Program-made: the position numbers and the translations under genes
In this document: positions 6,044 through 12,464 of the stretch, piece by piece
Numbering within the stretch: position 1 is the stretch's first letter
Layout: every line of letters starts with the position of its first letter
NCBI GenBank assembly: GCA_964545205.1
Contig: CAZJFH010000070.1
Location: forward strand, 1 to 25,981
Direction: 5' to 3'
From: CAZJFH01 sp964545205
Lineage (GTDB): Bacteria > Pseudomonadota > Alphaproteobacteria > Rhodospirillales > Magnetospirillaceae
Length of the DNA stretch: 25,981 nt
The notes under the pieces: model-generated
Seen by the model: only the letters and a program-made list of their open reading frames with translations
Databases searched by the model: none
What the model was told of the DNA's origin: nothing

Positions 6044-7237
6044 ATGACCGACAAGCACACCCGCCCGTGTCGCGACGACACCCGCATCGTCCACGCCGGA
6101 CGCCATCCCGACGAGCAGTTCGGCGCCGTCAATCCGCCCGTCTACCACGTCTCCACCGTGACCTTCCCGACCGTGGCGGCGATGGAAGCGGCGACGCGCG
6201 AGCGTTTCGACCAGCGCCTCTATTACGGCCGCTACGGCACGCCGACCACCCAGGCGCTCGAAGAGGCCGTGGCGGCGCTGGAAGGCGGCAGCCGATGCAT
6301 CGCCACCTCGTCCGGCCTGGCGGCGATCTGCGGCACGCTGACGGCGCTGCTGCAGGCCGGCGACCACCTGCTGATGGTCGATTCGGTGTATGCGCCGACG
6401 CGCAAGTTCTGCGACGGGCCGCTGAAGCGTTTCGGCATCGAGACGACCTATTACGACCCGACGATCGGCGCCGGCATCGCCGAGCTGATCCGCCCCGAGA
6501 CCAGGCTGGTCTTCACCGAATCGCCCGGCTCGCTGACCTTCGAGGTCCAGGACCTGCCGGCGATCGCCGCCGCCGCCCATGCCCGCGGGGCGCTGGTGGC
6601 GCTCGACAACACCTGGGGCACGCCGCTGTTCCTGAAGCCGTTCGCGCTCGGCGTCGACGTCTCGATCCAGGCGGCGACCAAATACGTCGTCGGCCACGCC
6701 GACGCCATGCTCGGCACCATCACCATGGCCGACGCGGCGCTGTGGCGGCGGATCAAGGACGCGGTCGTCAGCTTCGGCTACAGCGCCGGCGCGCAGGAGG
6801 CGTATCTCGGCCAGCGCGGGCTGCGCACCCTGTCGGTGCGGCTGGAACGCCACCAGCGCAGCGGCATCGCCCTGGCCGAGTGGCTGGCGGCGCGGCCCGA
6901 GGTGGCGCGGGTCATGCACCCCGCCCTGCCCGCCGATCCCGGCCATGCGCTGTGGAGGCGCGACTTCACCGGCGCCTGCGGCCTGTTCGGCGTCGAACTG
7001 AAGCCCTGCGGCGCCGACGCCGTCGCCGCCATGCTCGACGGCCTGGAACTGTTCGCGATGGGCTATTCCTGGGGCGGCTTCGAGAGCCTGATCATCCCCA
7101 CCACCGGCCACATCCCGCGCACCGCCACCCGCTGGCAGGCGGCGGGACCGACCCTGCGCGTCCATGCCGGGCTCGAGGACGTCGACGATCTGAAGGCCGA
7201 CCTCGACGCCGGCTTCGCGCGGCTGCGCGCGTCCTAA
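6044..7237 (+). CDS. metC: Cystathionine beta-lyase
   Basis: The 397-residue pyridoxal-phosphate enzyme belongs to the Cys/Met metabolism family. It is expected to split cystathionine to homocysteine, pyruvate and ammonia in methionine synthesis. Visible landmarks are YYGRYGTPTTQALEEAVAALEGG near residue 60, SSGLAAI near 89 for phosphate binding, ESPGSLTFEVQD near 159, which is characteristic of beta-lyases, and the PLP lysine K213 in ATKYVVGHAD. GYSWGGFESLI near the C terminus is also typical. The ATG at 6044 was chosen by family length, and its ribosome site is weak. Its stop codon overlaps that of the convergent znuB, sharing the bases TA, and no terminator separates them. Lyase and gamma-synthase activities are hard to distinguish by sequence alone. 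Confidence 0.92.
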   Translation: MTDKHTRPCRDDTRIVHAGRHPDEQFGAVNPPVYHVSTVTFPTVAAMEAATRERFDQRLYYGRYGTPTTQALEEAVAALEGGSRCIATSSGLAAICGTLTALLQAGDHLLMVDSVYAPTRKFCDGPLKRFGIETTYYDPTIGAGIAELIRPETRLVFTESPGSLTFEVQDLPAIAAAAHARGALVALDNTWGTPLFLKPFALGVDVSIQAATKYVVGHADAMLGTITMADAALWRRIKDAVVSFGYSAGAQEAYLGQRGLRTLSVRLERHQRSGIALAEWLAARPEVARVMHPALPADPGHALWRRDFTGACGLFGVELKPCGADAVAAMLDGLELFAMGYSWGGFESLIIPTTGHIPRTATRWQAAGPTLRVHAGLEDVDDLKADLDAGFARLRAS

Positions 7238-8028
7238 CGCCGCAAGGCCGCCGCCGTCAGGCTCGCCGCCACGAACAGCACCGCCGCCGCCGCGACGATC
7301 GACGGCCCCGAGGGGGTGTCGAAGGTGAACGAGCCGCCGAGGCCGAGCGCCACCGCGGCGATGCCGGCGACGGCGGCGAGCAGGGCCATTCGCTCGGGCG
7401 TGGTCGAGAAGCGGCGCGCCGTCGCCGCCGGTATGATCAGCATGGCGGTGATCAGCAGCACGCCGACGATCTTCATCGCCACGGCCACCACCAGCGCCAT
7501 CAGCATCAGGAAGGTCAGGCGCACCGGCGCCACCGGCTCGCCCTCGACGGCGGCCAGCTCCTCGTTGACGGTCATGTGCAGGAGCGGCCGCCACAACACC
7601 GCCAGCACGGCCAGCACCAGGCCGCCGCCGCCCCAGATCCACGCCAGGTCCAGCGGCGCCACCGCCAGGATGTCGCCGAACAGGTAGGCCATCAGGTCGA
7701 CCCGCAGGTCGGACAGGAAGGCCAGCGCCACCAGCCCGAAGGCCAGGGCCGAGTGCGACATGATCCCCAGCACCGTGTCGGCGCCGAAATGTCCCGGCTT
7801 GTGCGTCGTTCCCAGCAGCAGCGCCAGCCCGCCGCAGGCGACGACGATGCCGGCGGTGGTGCCGATGTCGAGCGCCAGGCCGAGCGCGATGCCCAGCAGC
7901 GCCCCGTGGGCCAGGGTGTCGCCGAAATAGGCCATGCGCCGCCACACGACGAAGCAGCCCAGCGGCCCGGCGACCACGGCGACGCCGACGCCGGCGAGCA
8001 GCGCCCGGAACAGGAAGTCGTCGATCAC
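7234..8028 (-). CDS. znuB: Zinc ABC transporter permease ZnuB
   Basis: This 264-residue integral membrane protein of the ABC-3 family carries about eight hydrophobic spans. It includes the conserved MAYFGDTLAHGALLGIALG near residue 32 and the C-terminal KIVGVLLITAMLIIPAATAR, both hallmarks of zinc/manganese permeases. It forms the channel for zinc delivered by ZnuA and energised by ZnuC. Its start overlaps the znuC stop by ATGA, so zur, znuC and znuB form one leftward operon. Zinc rather than manganese is inferred from the adjoining Zur gene and the histidine-rich loop of ZnuA. The gene ends inside the last codons of convergent metC. Confidence 0.93.
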   Translation of the reverse strand: MIDDFLFRALLAGVGVAVVAGPLGCFVVWRRMAYFGDTLAHGALLGIALGLALDIGTTAGIVVACGGLALLLGTTHKPGHFGADTVLGIMSHSALAFGLVALAFLSDLRVDLMAYLFGDILAVAPLDLAWIWGGGGLVLAVLAVLWRPLLHMTVNEELAAVEGEPVAPVRLTFLMLMALVVAVAMKIVGVLLITAMLIIPAATARRFSTTPERMALLAAVAGIAAVALGLGGSFTFDTPSGPSIVAAAAVLFVAASLTAAALRR

Positions 8029-8792
8029 CGCCCCTCCTCCCGGCGCCGCTCGACGACGCAGCCGTCGGGACCGTGGCGGTGGTCGTGGTGGTGGGCGTAG
8101 ATCGCCAGGCCGGCGGCGACGCGGTCGCCGAACAGCGAGACATAGGCCGGATCGCGGCTGATCGCCTGCGGCGAGCCGGCGCAGCAGACGTGGCGGTTCA
8201 GGCAGACGACGTGGTCGGTGGCCGCCATCACCAGGTGCAGGTCGTGCGAGACCATCAGCACGCTGGCGCCGGTCTCGTCGCGCAGCCGCGCGATGCGCTC
8301 GTACAGCTCGGCCTGGCCGGCGACGTCGACATTGCCGACCGGCTCGTCGAGCACCAGCAGGTCGGGCCTGCGCAGCACCGCGCGCGCCAGCATCAGCCGC
8401 TGCAGCTCGCCGCCCGAGACGTCGCGGACCTGACGGTCGACGACGTGCGCGGCCCGCACCTCCTCCAGCGCCGCGACCAGCTCGGCGCGGGGCAGCCGCG
8501 CCGGCAGCGCCAGGCGCAGGAAGCGCTCGACGGTCAGCGGCAGGATGGGATCGAGCGGCAGCTTCTGCGGCACGTAGGCGAGGCGCAGCCCGGGCGCGCG
8601 GCGGAGGCTGCCGGCGTCGGGCGCCACCAGCCCGAGCACCACCCGCAGCAGCGTCGTCTTGCCGGCGCCGTTGGGTCCGACCACGGTGACGACCTTGCCG
8701 CGTCCCACCGTCAGGTCGACGCCGTCGAGCACCTGGGTGCCGCCGAGACGGACGCCGACCCCGGCCATCTCGATCACCGCGTCAGGCGCCAT
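8025..8792 (-). CDS. znuC: Zinc ABC transporter ATPase ZnuC
   Basis: The 255-residue ATPase has a complete nucleotide-binding domain: Walker A GPNGAGKT (39-46), Q-loop glutamine in YVPQ (76), signature VSGGELQ (125-131), Walker B LLVLDE (145-150) and switch histidine in SHD (183). It powers zinc import through ZnuB. The last 25 residues include HHHDHRHGPDGC, a histidine-rich tail that could bind or sense zinc, as in other ZnuC proteins. Its start lies within the last 11 bases of zur and its end overlaps znuB, so translation is coupled through all three genes. Expression is expected to be Zur-repressed from the operator at 9315-9329. Confidence 0.95.
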   Translation of the reverse strand: MAPDAVIEMAGVGVRLGGTQVLDGVDLTVGRGKVVTVVGPNGAGKTTLLRVVLGLVAPDAGSLRRAPGLRLAYVPQKLPLDPILPLTVERFLRLALPARLPRAELVAALEEVRAAHVVDRQVRDVSGGELQRLMLARAVLRRPDLLVLDEPVGNVDVAGQAELYERIARLRDETGASVLMVSHDLHLVMAATDHVVCLNRHVCCAGSPQAISRDPAYVSLFGDRVAAGLAIYAHHHDHRHGPDGCVVERRREEGR

Positions 8793-9294
8793 CGCGGTTC
8801 TCCCGGGCGCGGCAGGCCGGGCAGCGGCCCTCGACCTCGACCGTCTGGCCGGCGACCGAGAAGCCCAGCCGCGCCGCCGCCGCCGCCACCGCGTCGGCGA
8901 TGGCGGGATCGTCGAGTTCGGCGGCGGCGCCGCAGCCGCTGCAGATCAGGAACTGACCGGAATGCTCGTGCGCCGGATTGCGGCAGCCGACGAAGGCGTT
9001 CAGGCGTTCGATCCGGTGCACCAGCCCGTGGGCGATCAGGAAGTCGAGCGCCCGGTAGACGGTTGGCGGCCCCCCGGCATGGCCCTCGGCGCGCAGGGCC
9101 TCGAGGATCGCATAGGCGCCGATCGGCCCGTGGCTGCCCCAGACCACTTCCAGCACCCGCCGCCTGAGCACGGTCAGCCGCGCGCCGCGCTGCGCGCAGG
9201 CGGCCTCGGCCGCGGCGAGCGCGTCGGCGACGCAGCGGCCGTGGTCGTGGCCCAGCGCCGGGAACGCGGCGTGCGGATGGTGGTTCCCACTCAT
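8782..9294 (-). CDS. zur: Zinc uptake regulator Zur (Fur family)
   Basis: The 170-residue Fur-family repressor has a winged helix (about 35-90) including PPTVYRALDFLIAHGLVHRIE. A dimerisation/metal domain follows, with two CxxC pairs: C118/C121 in ICSGC and C158/C161 in CPAC. These hold structural zinc in Zur and Fur proteins, and NPAHEHSGQF supplies histidines for the sensory site. With zinc bound it would repress znu genes. The N terminus carries extra histidines (GNHHPH, GHDHGR). I prefer the ATG at 9294, with GGAAG just upstream, to a TTG four codons earlier. It is the first gene of the leftward zur-znuC-znuB operon, directly beside a perfect palindromic operator, so it should be autoregulated. 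Confidence 0.93.
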   Translation of the reverse strand: MSGNHHPHAAFPALGHDHGRCVADALAAAEAACAQRGARLTVLRRRVLEVVWGSHGPIGAYAILEALRAEGHAGGPPTVYRALDFLIAHGLVHRIERLNAFVGCRNPAHEHSGQFLICSGCGAAAELDDPAIADAVAAAAARLGFSVAGQTVEVEGRCPACRARENRDGA

Positions 9295-9314
9295 GGCAGC
9301 TTCCAAGATGGTTG

Positions 9315-9329
9315 CGTTATAGTATAACG
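9315..9329. promoter_or_regulatory. Candidate Zur box between zur and znuA
   Basis: CGTTATA-G-TATAACG is a perfect 15-base palindrome in the 67-base gap between the divergent zur and znuA genes. The GTTATA-N-TATAAC core fits the AT-rich dyads bound by proteobacterial Zur. It is the only strong dyad in this gap and lies 21 bases from the zur start and 32 bases from the znuA start. One operator can therefore control both directions. TATAAC within it could also serve as a -10 element. Confidence 0.85.
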
Positions 9330-9361
9330 TTTCATTCGTCCGTGATCACACAGGATTCGTC

Positions 9362-10291
9362 ATGCGCCCGTTCCTCATGGCCGCCGGCTTCCTTTTCGCC
9401 GCTTTTCCCGCCGTTGCCAAGGCACCCGAGGTGGTCGCCACGGTCAAGCCCGTCCATGCCCTGGTCGCCCAGGTCATGCAAGGCGTCGGCACGCCGAGGC
9501 TGCTGCTCGACGGCAACGCCTCGCCGCACGCCTACTCGCTGAAACCCTCCGACGCCCGCGCCCTCGCCGACGCCGCCGTGATCTTCATGGTGGGCGGCGA
9601 GCTGGAGACCTTCCTGGAAAAGCCCCTGGCGACCCTGTCGCGGGAGGTCGAGGTCGTGTCGATGGCCGAGGCGCCCGGCGTCGAAAGGCTGCCGCTGCGC
9701 GAAGGCGGGCTGTGGGAGGGGCACGAGCACGAGCACGGACACGAGGACAAACACGAGGACGAACACCAGGAGGAAGAATTCGACAACCACCTGTGGCTCG
9801 ATCCGCGCAACGCCAAGGCGTTCGTGGCCGCCGCCGCCGCGGCGCTGGCCGCGGCCGACCCGGCCAACGCCGAGACCTATCAGGCCAATGCCGCGGCGGC
9901 GCGGAATGCGCTCGACGAGCTCGACGCCGAACTCGCCGCCGCCCTGGCGCCTGTGGCCGGCACGCCCTATCTCGTGTTCCACGACGCCTATCACTATCTC
10001 GAAGACCGTTACGGCCTGACGCCCGCCGGCGCCGTCACCATCGGCCCCGAACGCCAGCCCGGCGCCCGGCGCGTGGCCGAGATCGAGGCGCGGATCAAGG
10101 AGGGCGACGTGCGTTGCGTCTTCCGCGAGCCGCAGTTCAGCCCCAAGCTGCTCGACGCCATCGCGCGCGGCACCGGGGTGCGAACCGGGGTTCTCGACCC
10201 GCTGGGTTCGGGCATCGCCGCCGGGCCGGAGGCCTATGCCGAGACGATGCGCGCCCTGGCCGCCAGCCTGCGCGACTGTCTGGGCGGTTGA
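9362..10291 (+). CDS. znuA: Zinc ABC transporter substrate-binding protein ZnuA
   Basis: The 309-residue periplasmic protein starts with a signal peptide (cleavage near AVAKA, residue 21). It belongs to cluster A-I metal-binding proteins. Likely zinc ligands are H56 (GNASPHAYSL), H143 (NHLWLDP), H207 (VFHDAYHYLE) and D279 (LDPLG). Between the first two lies an acidic and histidine-rich loop (about 119-143, with HEHEHGHEDKHEDEH). This loop distinguishes zinc-specific ZnuA from manganese homologues and may gather zinc. The ATG follows AGGA. It is divergent from zur and shares its operator. hisI and a G3E GTPase follow in the same direction, with a short hairpin directly after the stop. Confidence 0.95.
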   Translation: MRPFLMAAGFLFAAFPAVAKAPEVVATVKPVHALVAQVMQGVGTPRLLLDGNASPHAYSLKPSDARALADAAVIFMVGGELETFLEKPLATLSREVEVVSMAEAPGVERLPLREGGLWEGHEHEHGHEDKHEDEHQEEEFDNHLWLDPRNAKAFVAAAAAALAAADPANAETYQANAAAARNALDELDAELAAALAPVAGTPYLVFHDAYHYLEDRYGLTPAGAVTIGPERQPGARRVAEIEARIKEGDVRCVFREPQFSPKLLDAIARGTGVRTGVLDPLGSGIAAGPEAYAETMRALAASLRDCLGG

Positions 10292-10309
10292 CTCGGCGGC
10301 CGGGCCGAG
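10292..10309. other. Short hairpin in the znuA-hisI gap
   Basis: CTCGGC (10292-10297) and GCCGAG (10304-10309) form a perfect six-base stem with a six-base loop directly after the znuA stop. No T-run follows, so it is unlikely to terminate. It could protect the znuA end of a longer message or reduce read-through into hisI. Confidence 0.4.
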
Positions 10310-10345
10310 GCTTCACTCCCGCCGGAATCGACAAGGAGTCCCGCC

Positions 10346-10738
10346 GTGACCGACACCGACGCCGCCCTGGCCGCCATCACCTTCAACGCCGACGGCCTGG
10401 TGCCGGCCATCGCCCAGCAGCACGATACCGGCGAGGTGCTGATGATGGCCTGGATGAACCGCGAGGCGGTGGCCGAGACCCTGAGCACCGGCCGGGTCTG
10501 CTATTTCTCGCGCTCGCGCGGCAAGCTGTGGCGCAAGGGCGAGACCTCGGGCCAGCGGCAGATCCTCAAGCGCTTCCTGATCGACTGCGACGGCGACACC
10601 ATCCTGCTGCAGGTCGATCAGCAGGGCGTCGCCTGCCATACCGGCCGGCGCACCTGCTTCTTCACCGCCGCCGACGCCGACGGCCTGCACGAGGTCGAGA
10701 AGGTGCGCGTCGATCCCAAGGAGCTGTACGGCCAGTGA
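10346..10738 (+). CDS. hisI: Phosphoribosyl-AMP cyclohydrolase
   Basis: The 130-residue enzyme opens the purine ring of phosphoribosyl-AMP, the third step of histidine synthesis. It is zinc-dependent. The three zinc cysteines are C81, C97 and C104, with the same 16- and 7-residue spacing as in characterised HisI. The magnesium-binding aspartates lie in DCDGD (80-84). Other hallmarks are LMMAWMN, YFSRSRGKLWRKGETSG and ACHTGRRTCF. It lacks the HisE domain, as is usual in alphaproteobacteria. The GTG start is preceded by AAGGAG. It lies 54 bases after znuA and overlaps the GTPase gene by GTGA, an unusual position away from other his genes. It may be a Zur-controlled copy. Whether a second hisI exists cannot be seen here. 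Confidence 0.94.
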   Translation: MTDTDAALAAITFNADGLVPAIAQQHDTGEVLMMAWMNREAVAETLSTGRVCYFSRSRGKLWRKGETSGQRQILKRFLIDCDGDTILLQVDQQGVACHTGRRTCFFTAADADGLHEVEKVRVDPKELYGQ

Positions 10739-11775
10739 CCCGCGACCTGCACACCGAGGCCGCCCAGGCGCTGCCGGTGACGATCCTCACCGGCTTCCTG
10801 GGCAGCGGCAAGACCACCCTGCTCAACCGCCTGCTCGAGCACCCGGACATGGGCGAGACGGCAGTGCTGATCAACGAGTTCGGCGAGGTCGGCCTCGACC
10901 ACCTGCTGGTGCGCAAGGTCGACGAGGACATCGTGCTGCTCAATTCCGGCTGCGTCTGCTGCAACGTGCGCGGCGACCTGGTCAATGCCCTGCGCGAGCT
11001 GTTCCTCAAGCGGGTGCGCGGCGACGTGCCCGAATTCCAGCGCGTCGTCGTCGAGACGACGGGCCTGGCCGATCCGGCGCCGATCATCCACACGCTGATG
11101 ACCGACCCGCTGCTCGGCGCCCGCTACCGGCTCGACGGCATCGTCGCCACGATCGACGCGGTGCACGGCCTCGGCCAGTTCGACCGCCAGCCCGAATCGG
11201 TCAAGCAGGCCGCGGTCGCCGACCGGCTGGTGCTGACCAAGACCGACCTCGCCGAGGCCGGCGCCGTCGCCGCGCTGAAGGCGCGCCTGCGCCAGCTCAA
11301 TCCGGCGGCGCCGATGATCGAGGCGGCCCGGGTCACGCCGGCCGAAATCCTCGACTGCGGCCTGTTCAACGCCCGCGACAAGCACCCCGACGTCGGCCGC
11401 TGGCTCGCCGAGCAGGCCTACGCGGGCGAGCACGGCCACCACCACGGCCACGGGCACGGGCACGGGCACGACGCCCACATCGCCTCCTTCGTGGTGAGCT
11501 TCGACGAGCCGGTGTCGTGGCCGGCGCTGGTGGCGGCGCTCGAGCTGCTGATCGCCACCCGCGGCGAGCACGTCCTGCGCATCAAGGGCATCGTCAACGC
11601 CCGCGATCACGCCGAGCCGCTGGTCGTCCACGGCGTGCAGCACATGTTCCATCCGCCGGTGTCGCTGCCGGCGTGGCCCGACGACGACCACCGCACCCGG
11701 CTGGTGTTCATCACCCGCGATCTCGGCCGCGAGGCGGTCCTATCGCTTATGCGTACCGCGGTCGCCGGCGCTTAA
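10735..11775 (+). CDS. COG0523 (CobW/G3E) GTPase, probable zinc metallochaperone
   Basis: The 346-residue G3E GTPase has Walker A TGFLGSGKTTLLN (19-31), the metal-binding GCVCC motif (72-76), ETTGLADP (107-114) and the base-recognition LTKTD (167-171). A histidine-rich stretch (233-248, HGHHHGHGHGHGHDAH) precedes the C-terminal CobW domain, which holds LLIATRGEHVLRIKGIV and ends with ITRDLGRE. Members near Zur-controlled genes, such as ZigA, are zinc-handling GTPases that deliver metal to client enzymes. Here the gene overlaps hisI, whose product needs zinc, so HisI is a natural client. This is inference. The reading frame stays open upstream, but the GTG at 10735 matches the family N terminus. 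Cobalamin synthesis genes are absent, which argues against a CobW role. Confidence 0.9.
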   Translation: MTRDLHTEAAQALPVTILTGFLGSGKTTLLNRLLEHPDMGETAVLINEFGEVGLDHLLVRKVDEDIVLLNSGCVCCNVRGDLVNALRELFLKRVRGDVPEFQRVVVETTGLADPAPIIHTLMTDPLLGARYRLDGIVATIDAVHGLGQFDRQPESVKQAAVADRLVLTKTDLAEAGAVAALKARLRQLNPAAPMIEAARVTPAEILDCGLFNARDKHPDVGRWLAEQAYAGEHGHHHGHGHGHGHDAHIASFVVSFDEPVSWPALVAALELLIATRGEHVLRIKGIVNARDHAEPLVVHGVQHMFHPPVSLPAWPDDDHRTRLVFITRDLGREAVLSLMRTAVAGA

Positions 11776-11823
11776 ACCGTCGTATGGCAAACCAAAGATT
11801 CCGCTGTTTGAAATCATTTTATG

Positions 11824-11852
11824 TTGACGCGTCCTAAGAATGCGTCTAAGTT
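11824..11852 (+). promoter_or_regulatory. Candidate promoter with overlapping dyad
   Basis: TTGACG (11824-11829) and TAAGTT (11847-11852) are separated by 17 bases, a good spacing for the housekeeping sigma factor. The -35 matches five of six consensus bases and the -10 three of six. GACGC (11826-11830) and GCGTC (11842-11846) form an inverted repeat across the spacer, so a repressor could bind here. It lies just upstream of a hairpin and a terminator and could drive a short RNA. Confidence 0.5.
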
Positions 11853-11858
11853 CACCCT

Positions 11859-11942
11859 CGTGATGTTGGCCTCCATGAGGTCAGCCTCCCTCTCTTCAAA
11901 ACTCCTCCACCGCCGCTCCCTTGGGAACGGCGGTTTTTTTTT
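11859..11942 (+). ncRNA. Candidate trans-acting small RNA with CU-rich anti-Shine-Dalgarno tract
   Basis: Between a plausible promoter and an excellent terminator lies about 84 bases with small RNA design. The 5' hairpin is GGCCTC/GAGGTC (11868-11882, one G-U pair). A linker predicted to be unpaired follows (11883-11908), rich in C and T and containing CCTCCCTCTC and CTCCTCC, which could pair with ribosome binding sites. A stable terminator ends it. CU-rich unpaired tracts are a known feature of several alphaproteobacterial small RNAs. No reading frame with a ribosome site is present. The start is inferred from the promoter and could be off by several bases. Confidence 0.45.
11909..11942 (+). 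terminator. Intrinsic terminator
   Basis: ACCGCCG (11909-11915) pairs with CGGCGGT (11928-11934). Inside it TCCC pairs with GGGA across a TT loop, with one internal mismatch. Nine Ts follow (11934-11942). It would end the small RNA candidate and any read-through from the znuA-hisI-GTPase operon. Confidence 0.92.
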
Positions 11943-12175
11943 GGATCGGCGGGGAATTCCGGGAAGAGCCACGGGCGCTTCCTCCTCTCCCTCTCCCGCC
12001 TGCGGGAGAGGGTCAGGGTGAGGGTGTCTTACGGCCGAAGGCCGGATGTGAGTCAGGCGCCGCTCCCCTCACCCTCCCAGCCTTCGGCTGGGCCCCTCCC
12101 TCTCCCGCAGGCGGGAGAGGGTCGGTTACGCCTCCCCGGAATTCGGCGATGAACCTTTTTTGGATCGGCGGGGAA
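11937..12175. repeat. Paired REP-like palindromes within a duplicated frame (MITE/BIME-like cassette)
   Basis: A 20-base sequence beginning TTTTTTGGATCGGCGG occurs twice in direct orientation, at 11937-11956 and 12156-12175. Between the copies lie ten-base terminal inverted repeats, GAATTCCGGG (11954-11963) and CCCGGAATTC (12135-12144). Inside these are two oppositely oriented 24-base palindromes (11989-12012 and 12098-12121), each built of CCCTCTCCCGC and GCGGGAGAGGG arms. Smaller inverted segments (GGGTGAGGG versus CCCTCACCC) lie between them. This resembles a bacterial interspersed mosaic element or a mini-transposon remnant that landed next to the terminator T-run. No coding potential is seen. 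Confidence 0.75.
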
Positions 12176-12228
12176 AGCCCCAGAATGGCTTGTCCCACGG
12201 CTGTCCGTTCGCCGACGTGCACTCGTCG

Positions 12229-12348
12229 CGTCATGGCCGGGCTTGTCCTGGCTTGTCCCGGCCATCCACGTGTTTCCGCCTGCGGCCGGTTCCCGGCGGG
12301 AGTGCGACCGCGCCACGTGGATGGCCGGGCCTTCGCCCGGCCATGACG
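12229..12348. repeat. 120-bp nested palindromic repeat
   Basis: CGTCATGGCCGGGC (12229-12242) is matched in inverted orientation by GCCCGGCCATGACG (12335-12348). Within it, CCCGGCCATCCACGTG (12257-12272) is matched by CACGTGGATGGCCGGG (12314-12329). The whole can fold into one long hairpin. This sequence type, with a CATGGCCGGGCTTG-like core, is common as dispersed repeats in alphaproteobacteria. It is non-coding and unlike the cassette to its left. Confidence 0.75.
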
Positions 12349-12399
12349 ACTTTAAGGGGCCGGCTACGCCGATCCGAACCTGAACCCACAGGCTCGGAG

Positions 12400-12458
12400 G
12401 CGCGGGTCTCGAGACCCGCGCTCCGGGTCGGGGAAGGAGCGCGCGTCTCCAAACGCGC
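12400..12458. repeat. 22-bp perfect palindrome plus hairpin next to the chemoreceptor stop
   Basis: Positions 12400-12421 are a perfect 22-base palindrome with arms GCGCGGGTCTC and GAGACCCGCGC. A second hairpin, GCGCGT (12441-12446) with ACGCGC (12453-12458), lies seven bases beyond the stop of the leftward chemoreceptor gene. Neither has a T-run on the minus strand. They may act as the 3' end structure of the chemoreceptor message or be further repeat units, since GGAGCGCG recurs in the element at 23193-23433. Confidence 0.6.
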
Positions 12459-12464
12459 AGTGGA

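Noticed and set aside
5978..8143. 721-codon minus-strand frame across metC and znuB
   Set aside because: It runs antisense to metC and out of frame through znuB. Both of those are well-supported genes.
9712..10734. Upstream in-frame extension of the G3E GTPase through znuA and hisI, suggesting a fusion
   Set aside because: The extension reads znuA and hisI in another frame and is arginine-rich shadow sequence. The normal GTPase N terminus begins at the GTG at 10735.
10735..11775. CobW cobalamin-synthesis role for the G3E GTPase
   Set aside because: No cobalamin genes are near, and the zur/znu/hisI setting with a histidine-rich loop fits zinc handling better.
11937..12121. Possible CRISPR array in the repeat cluster
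   Set aside because: There are only two direct copies and the palindromes are oppositely oriented. There are no regular spacers and no cas genes.
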